From: an uncultured Blautia sp.
GTDB taxonomy: Bacteria > Bacillota > Clostridia > Lachnospirales > Lachnospiraceae
NCBI GenBank assembly: GCA_900543715.1
Contig: UQSX01000063.1
Coordinates: 1-16,727 of the forward strand
Direction: 5' to 3'
Length of the DNA stretch: 16,727 nt
Under the pieces are notes generated by a model. The model saw nothing but the letters and a program-made list of their open reading frames with translations. It was not told the DNA's origin and ran no database searches. A program made the position numbers and the translations under genes. Shown piece by piece: positions 12,723 to 16,727 of this stretch. Each line of letters begins with the position of its first letter. Position 1 is the stretch's first letter.

Positions 12723-14585
12723 ATGAAGATGAACAGCGCCCAGGAAAAGGCGGTCAGGCACTTTAAAGGACCTATGATGCTGCTGGCAGGTCCGGGATCC
12801 GGGAAGACCGCTACCATAACCAGAAGAGTGGAAAACCTTCTGGAAAACTATCAGGTAAATCCGGGAAATATTCTGGTGGTGACCTTTACAAAGGCCGCCG
12901 CCAGAGAAATGAAAGACAGATTTGAGAGACTCTGTGAAGAGGCCGGTCTGAAGGCGGATTACCGCCGGGTGACTTTTGGTACCTTTCACGGAGTTTTTTA
13001 CGGAATCCTCCGCCATGCTTATCACCTTACAGGAAAAAATATCCTCAGTGAAGAGCGAAAGTATGAGATGCTTAAAGAAATTGCTTATGGAAAGCACCTG
13101 GAGATCGAGGATGAGAAGGACTTTTTCCAGGGACTATCCCAGGAGATCAGCCAGGTAAAAAATACCAGGATTCCTCTGGAACATTATTACTCGGCTAACT
13201 GTCCTGATGAGATTTTTCGGAGTATTTATATAGCCTATGTAAACCGCTGCCGCCATGCCAGACTTCTGGATTTTGACGATATGCTCCTTTACTGCTATGA
13301 TCTTCTGGACCAGAGGGAGGATATCCGCCGGGGATGGCAGGGAAAATTTCAGTATATCCTGGTAGACGAATTCCAGGATATTAATAAACTTCAGTATGAT
13401 ATTGTAAAAATGCTGGCGGCGCCTCAGAACAATCTCTTCATTGTAGGTGACGACGACCAGTCTATTTATGCCTTCCGGGGGGCCAGACCGGAGATCATGA
13501 TGAATTTTCCAAAAGATTTCCCGAAAGTCCAGACAGAACTTCTTTCCTGCAATTACCGCTCTACACCACAGATCCTGGAGGCGGCGGGAAAAGTGATCGC
13601 CGGGAATAAGAGAAGATTCCGGAAAAAGATTTATACTGAAAATCAGCCGGGACCGGCGCCGGTGATCAAAAAGTTTGAAAAGGGACGGGAAGAAGAACTT
13701 TATGTAAAAGACTGTATCCAGAAGGCCAGGAAGGAAGGGTGTCCTTACGAGGAGATGGCAGTTCTTTACCGGACCAACTCCGGAGCCAGGTTCCTGGTGG
13801 AGATCCTGCTGGAGTATCAGATTCCCTTTCAGATGCGGGACAGTCTTCCCAATCTTTTCGACCACTGGATTGCCCAAAATATGATTTCTTATATGAAACT
13901 GGCTATGGGAGACAGAAGCCGTAAGGAATTTCTCCAGGTCATGAACCGGCCCAACCGCTACATATCCAGAGATGCTCTGGAGTCAGAGACCGTTTCTTTT
14001 GAAGAGCTGAGGTGGTTCTATGAGGATAAGGAATGGATGTGTGACAGGATCGACCGTATGGAGGAAGATCTGAAGACTTTAAAAGAAATGACGCCCTATG
14101 GAGCCATTAATTATATCCGCTATGGAGTAGGCTATGAAGAGTTTCTAAAAGACTATGCCTCCTATCGAAAACTCCGTACCGAGGAGCTTTACGAGGTATT
14201 GGATGAACTGGCAGAAAGTGCAAAGGGATATAAGACCTTTGAAGAATGGTTTACTCATATTGTCCAGTATACGGAAAAACTGAAGGAACAGGCTAGACAG
14301 CAGAATACAGAAAAAGAGGGAGTGGTGATCTCCACTCTCCACAGTGCAAAAGGCCTGGAATTTGACCGGGTTTTTATCATGGACGTGAATGAAGGGATCA
14401 TTCCCTACCGGAAAGCTGCAGGAGAGAGCGATGTAGAAGAAGAACGCCGCCTTCTCTATGTAGGAATGACAAGAGCCAGAAAGGAACTGTCCCTTTTCTA
14501 TGTGGGAGAACGCCATGAGAAGAAGCTGGAGCCCTCCAGATTTCTTCTGGAATCCGGTCTGGCAGAAAGGAGAGAGGATCTTTGA
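12723..14585 (+). CDS. UvrD/PcrA-like superfamily 1 DNA helicase
   Basis: ATP-dependent 3'-5' DNA helicase of the UvrD/Rep/PcrA family, 620 residues, shorter than PcrA (about 730). All core motifs are seen: Q-motif MNSAQEKAV, motif I GPGSGKT (23-29), Ia VTFTKAAAREM (53-63), GTFHGVFY, motif II VDEFQD (214-219), motif III GDDDQSIYAFRGA (242-254), motif IV LSCNYRS (274-280), motif V TLHSAKGLEFD (538-548) and motif VI LLYVGMTRAR (577-586). The usual C-terminal extension after motif VI is short (about 30 residues), so the PcrA RNA-polymerase-binding tail is absent. ATG 12723 lies 16 bases after AGGAGG (12701-12706), a long spacing; ATG 12729 is the only close alternative and is worse. The gap to gltX is 28 bases. 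The paralogue (PcrA, Rep-like or a lineage-specific helicase) is uncertain, so no symbol is given. Confidence 0.93.
   Translation: MKMNSAQEKAVRHFKGPMMLLAGPGSGKTATITRRVENLLENYQVNPGNILVVTFTKAAAREMKDRFERLCEEAGLKADYRRVTFGTFHGVFYGILRHAYHLTGKNILSEERKYEMLKEIAYGKHLEIEDEKDFFQGLSQEISQVKNTRIPLEHYYSANCPDEIFRSIYIAYVNRCRHARLLDFDDMLLYCYDLLDQREDIRRGWQGKFQYILVDEFQDINKLQYDIVKMLAAPQNNLFIVGDDDQSIYAFRGARPEIMMNFPKDFPKVQTELLSCNYRSTPQILEAAGKVIAGNKRRFRKKIYTENQPGPAPVIKKFEKGREEELYVKDCIQKARKEGCPYEEMAVLYRTNSGARFLVEILLEYQIPFQMRDSLPNLFDHWIAQNMISYMKLAMGDRSRKEFLQVMNRPNRYISRDALESETVSFEELRWFYEDKEWMCDRIDRMEEDLKTLKEMTPYGAINYIRYGVGYEEFLKDYASYRKLRTEELYEVLDELAESAKGYKTFEEWFTHIVQYTEKLKEQARQQNTEKEGVVISTLHSAKGLEFDRVFIMDVNEGIIPYRKAAGESDVEEERRLLYVGMTRARKELSLFYVGERHEKKLEPSRFLLESGLAERREDL
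14569..14584 (+). promoter_or_regulatory. Ribosome binding site and TTG start of the phosphopantetheinyl transferase
   Basis: GGAG (14569-14572, within AAAGGAGAGAGG) lies inside the end of the helicase gene, 9 bases before TTG 14582. The start and the helicase stop share TTGA (14582-14585). No ATG occurs in this frame before the conserved motifs, so the weak TTG start coupled to helicase termination is the best reading. Confidence 0.7.
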
Positions 14586-15226
14586 AGCCGGGAGTTATTT
14601 ATCTCTATGCAGGAAAAGTGGAAGAGTGGACCAGAGAGTGGAAAGAGGAGAAGAACCGGGAAAGCCTCTGCGGCCGGCTTCTTCTCCTTTATGGTCTTGA
14701 AGAACTGGGATATGAGGGATGGACTGTCGGGCACTCCAAAGGCACAGAGAGGGCATCCGGGGATTTCCCAGGTATCAGGGAATCTTTGAAAGAACTGGAA
14801 GGGGCGCTGAAAAGAGGCCCTTACGGAAAGCCCTATCTGGCAGGATACCCGGATATCCATTTTAATATCAGTCACTCAGGGGGATACGGAGTCTGCGCTA
14901 TTTCTTCTATGCCTTGTGGAGTAGATATTCAGGAAAAACGGGCCGTCAGGTCTAAGAGGATGATAGAACGGACCATGAACGCCCGGGAGCAGCGGCAGAT
15001 CCTGGAGGCTGAAGACAGTACGAAGGAGTTTATCAAACTCTGGACTTATAAGGAGAGCTGCATCAAGCTGTCTGGAAAAGGACTCCACCAGGATATGAGA
15101 ACCATGAAAGTTCCAGCCTGCCACCGGTATTTTTGGCTGAAAAAGGATTTGGTTGGCTGTGTGGCCGCAGAAGAACCTTTTCAGATGGAAATCCGGCGTC
15201 TATATCTGGAAGAGAAAGAGGCATAA
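14582..15226 (+). CDS. Sfp-type 4'-phosphopantetheinyl transferase
   Basis: Transfers phosphopantetheine from CoA to a conserved Ser of carrier proteins, activating ACP or peptide/polyketide carriers. The product has 214 residues, normal for the Sfp/AcpT group (double the AcpS length). Motifs are GPYGKPYL (79-86), FNISHSGGYGVCAIS (94-108), CGVDIQE (112-118) with Asp115 as a Mg ligand, and FIKLWTYKESCIKLSGKGL (150-168) with the WxxKE catalytic set. Position 117 is Gln where Sfp has the second acidic ligand (Glu109), so metal binding may differ. Translation likely depends on coupling to the helicase upstream. Its possible partner in the window is the acp product at 1048-1281; no polyketide or peptide synthetase genes are seen. 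An AcpS elsewhere in the genome could make this enzyme secondary. Confidence 0.9.
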   Translation: MKPGVIYLYAGKVEEWTREWKEEKNRESLCGRLLLLYGLEELGYEGWTVGHSKGTERASGDFPGIRESLKELEGALKRGPYGKPYLAGYPDIHFNISHSGGYGVCAISSMPCGVDIQEKRAVRSKRMIERTMNAREQRQILEAEDSTKEFIKLWTYKESCIKLSGKGLHQDMRTMKVPACHRYFWLKKDLVGCVAAEEPFQMEIRRLYLEEKEA

Positions 15227-15248
15227 AAAAGGATTGTCCTCATATATA
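15221..15248 (+). promoter_or_regulatory. Candidate sigma-E promoter of the spoIIIA operon
   Basis: GCATAAA (15221-15227) and CATATATA (15241-15248), 13 bases apart, resemble the mother-cell sigma-E consensus (about KMATATT and CATAyAmT) with 5/7 and 6/8 agreement. spoIIIA operons are transcribed by sigma-E in Bacillus and Clostridium, so a promoter here is expected. The -35 overlaps the stop of the transferase gene. The motif is AT-rich and could arise by chance. Confidence 0.4.
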
Positions 15249-15273
15249 TATCTTAAAAAGAGGTGAGGACAAT
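15233..15273 (+). repeat. Perfect inverted repeat covering the spoIIIAA ribosome binding site and start
   Basis: ATTGTCCTCA (15233-15242) and TGAGGACAAT (15264-15273) are perfect 10-bp inverted copies with a 21-base loop. The right arm contains part of the Shine-Dalgarno sequence GAGGTGA (15260-15266) and the first two bases of ATG 15272. No U-tract follows on the + strand, so it is not a + strand terminator. On the - strand the hairpin is followed by CCTTTTTT and could terminate antisense transcripts. Confidence 0.8.
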
Positions 15274-16243
15274 GAAACAGGAAGAAATCGCAAAATTATT
15301 CCCTGCCCATATCCGGCAGGCTCTGCTGGCAGCCCATTTTGACATGGAGCAGCTCTATGAGATACGGCTCCGTGTCAATGCTCCCCTGATACTGATCTAT
15401 CAGGGAAAGGAGTACTTTCTCACAAAAGACGGGGAATTCTCACGGGAGGAATCCCAGGGCTGCTATGTAAAGGCAGAGGATCTGAAAGAAACCATGGAAT
15501 ATGTGAGCAGCTATTCCATGTACGCCTTTGAAGAGGAAATCCGCCAGGGGTTCATCACCATTCAGGGAGGACACCGGGTGGGCATTGCAGGAAAGACTGT
15601 CCTGGAAGGGGACAGGATCAAAAGCGTAAAATACATATCTTATATGAATCTCAGGCTGTCACACCAGATAAAAGGCTGTGCTTCGCCAATACTTCCCTAT
15701 ATTATCAAAAACGGCAGAATCTGCCATACACTGATCATTTCTCCTCCCAGATGCGGAAAGACCACTCTTTTAAGGGACCTGATCCGCCAGGTGAGCAGCG
15801 GAAGCTCCTACATGCCGGGAGTGCCGGTGGGAGTGGTGGATGAAAGATCAGAAATCGGAGGCTCCTACCAGGGAATCCCGCAGAATGACCTGGGGATCCG
15901 CACCGATGTCCTGGACTGCTGCCCAAAGGCCGAAGGCATGATGATGCTGATCCGTTCCATGTCCCCGGAAGTGATAGCGGTAGACGAGCTGGGGGACTAT
16001 GAGGATATCCATGCCATTGAGTCCGTGATCCACTGCGGATGCAAGCTTTTTGCCACGGTCCACGGCAGCTCCGTGGAGGATATCAAGAGAAAACCTCTTA
16101 TGCAGAGACTGGTCCGGGAAAAGATCTTTGAACGGTATATTGTCCTCCATTACCAGGACCGGGCAGGGAGGATAAAAGCCATTTTTGATGAAAGAGGCAC
16201 CAGTCTTTTTGACTGGAAGCGGAAACAGGGCATTCTATGCTGA
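15272..16243 (+). CDS. spoIIIAA: Stage III sporulation protein AA, ATPase
   Basis: Secretion-type ATPase of the SpoIIIA-SpoIIQ channel that connects mother cell and forespore after engulfment. The product has 323 residues, typical in length. It resembles type II/IV secretion ATPases: the N-terminal part has EIRLRVNAPL and GFITIQGGHRVGIAG (93-107), Walker A is ISPPRCGKTTLLRD (156-169, Lys163), followed by VVDERSEIGG (188-197), Walker B VIAVDELG (234-241) and ATVHGSS. The first Gly of the classic Walker A is not at the standard place (Ser157), as far as I know a family feature. ATG 15272 is chosen because GAGGTGA (15260-15266) precedes it by 5 bases; in-frame GTG 15263 is inside that site. It overlaps spoIIIAB by 7 bases. 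Confidence 0.95.
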   Translation: MKQEEIAKLFPAHIRQALLAAHFDMEQLYEIRLRVNAPLILIYQGKEYFLTKDGEFSREESQGCYVKAEDLKETMEYVSSYSMYAFEEEIRQGFITIQGGHRVGIAGKTVLEGDRIKSVKYISYMNLRLSHQIKGCASPILPYIIKNGRICHTLIISPPRCGKTTLLRDLIRQVSSGSSYMPGVPVGVVDERSEIGGSYQGIPQNDLGIRTDVLDCCPKAEGMMMLIRSMSPEVIAVDELGDYEDIHAIESVIHCGCKLFATVHGSSVEDIKRKPLMQRLVREKIFERYIVLHYQDRAGRIKAIFDERGTSLFDWKRKQGILC

Positions 16244-16727
16244 AGGCAGTGGGAGCCTTGCTGGTGATCCTTTCCTGCGGAGCCATGGGCTATGGAAAAA
16301 GCCTGAACTATTCCAAAAGACAGAGGGAGCTGGAAGAGATACAGAAAATGCTGTATTTTCTCCTGGGCGAGATCACTTACCGCAGAGAGGCTCTGCCGGA
16401 GGCTATGGTCCGGGTGGCGGACAAGATCCGGCCCCCTTTGTCCGAGTTTCTCCGTGAGGTATCCAGAGGGGCAAAAGAGTACCAGGGAGAGCGCTTTTCC
16501 AAGATCTTTTCTCAGAAAGCAGAAGAATATCTAAAGGAGACCAGTTTGACAAAGACAGATCTGGAAGAGTTTATCCGTCTGGGAGAAGACTTGGGATATA
16601 TGGATATTACCATGCAGGAAAACACCATAAATCTGTATCTGGAGGAACTGAAAGGAGAGATCATAAGAACAGAGAAAGAAGCGCCGGCCAGGAAAAAAAT
16701 GTATCAGGCTCTGGGGCTTATGGCGGG
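16237..16727 (+). CDS. spoIIIAB: Stage III sporulation protein AB, cut by the window end
   Basis: Membrane component of the SpoIIIA channel complex. Its frame starts at ATG 16237, overlapping the spoIIIAA stop in ATGCTGA, and stays open to the window end (163 codons; full family members have about 170). Residues 1-20 (MLKAVGALLVILSCGAMGYG) form a transmembrane segment. The rest is mostly helical and charged, with family features LEEIQKMLYFLLGEITYRREALPEA and FIRLGEDLGYMD. A second hydrophobic segment at the far end (YQALGLMAG...) begins just at the edge, as expected for this protein. Overlap and lack of an intergenic promoter indicate a shared spoIIIA transcript and translational coupling. 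Confidence 0.92.
   Translation, partial: MLKAVGALLVILSCGAMGYGKSLNYSKRQRELEEIQKMLYFLLGEITYRREALPEAMVRVADKIRPPLSEFLREVSRGAKEYQGERFSKIFSQKAEEYLKETSLTKTDLEEFIRLGEDLGYMDITMQENTINLYLEELKGEIIRTEKEAPARKKMYQALGLMA

Noticed and set aside
12446..13097. Overlapping - strand open frames across the gltX-helicase junction
   Set aside because: They mirror two clearly real + strand genes and show no family features.

Overview
The window reads as chromosomal DNA of a spore-forming Clostridia, most likely Lachnospiraceae (Blautia/Ruminococcus-like). The grounds are protein character, strong AAGGAG-type ribosome binding sites, sigma-A promoters, spoIIIA genes at the right edge and the type of fatty-acid operon. 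Taxonomy is inferred from recognition, not from a search. Every gene lies on the + strand and no gap between genes exceeds about 220 bases.

Positions 1-936 hold the 3' part of an FtsW/RodA (SEDS) cell-wall polymerase. Positions 943-8406 hold a type II fatty-acid synthesis operon: acp, fabD, fabG, fabF, accB, fabZ, accC and a fused accD-accA. It starts at a consensus sigma-A promoter whose -10 box is overlapped by a palindrome resembling the operator of FabT, the MarR-family repressor of fatty-acid synthesis in streptococci. A second palindrome of the same type follows a terminator between acp and fabD, which is where pneumococcal-type operons carry fabK. Neither fabK nor fabH is present. A FabK/nitronate-monooxygenase-family flavoprotein (8502-9569) with a Cys-rich tail follows accDA behind a branched terminator-like hairpin. 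Together the operon supplies malonyl-CoA (accB, accC, accDA), loads it onto ACP (fabD) and runs elongation (fabF, fabG, fabZ). The enoyl reductase is missing unless the flavoprotein provides it.

Positions 9570-11090 are accessory: a strong terminator, a good promoter driving a multiply deleted and frameshifted AAA-ATPase-like/PD-(D/E)XK pseudogene, and an intact AIM24-family gene. Positions 11123-15226 hold gltX with its own promoter and structured leader, a UvrD/PcrA-like helicase, and an Sfp-type phosphopantetheinyl transferase that starts at TTG and overlaps the helicase stop. The transferase is the kind of enzyme that activates ACP.

Positions 15233-16727 open the spoIIIA operon (spoIIIAA, and spoIIIAB cut by the window edge). 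A perfect 10-bp inverted repeat pairs part of the spoIIIAA ribosome binding site and start codon with sequence just after the transferase stop, and a possible sigma-E promoter would start transcripts inside its loop. This suggests silencing of readthrough message. The most interesting signals are the two FabT-like operators with the empty fabK slot, the accDA fusion, and the spoIIIAA hairpin. I see no phage, IS element, CRISPR array, tRNA or rRNA.
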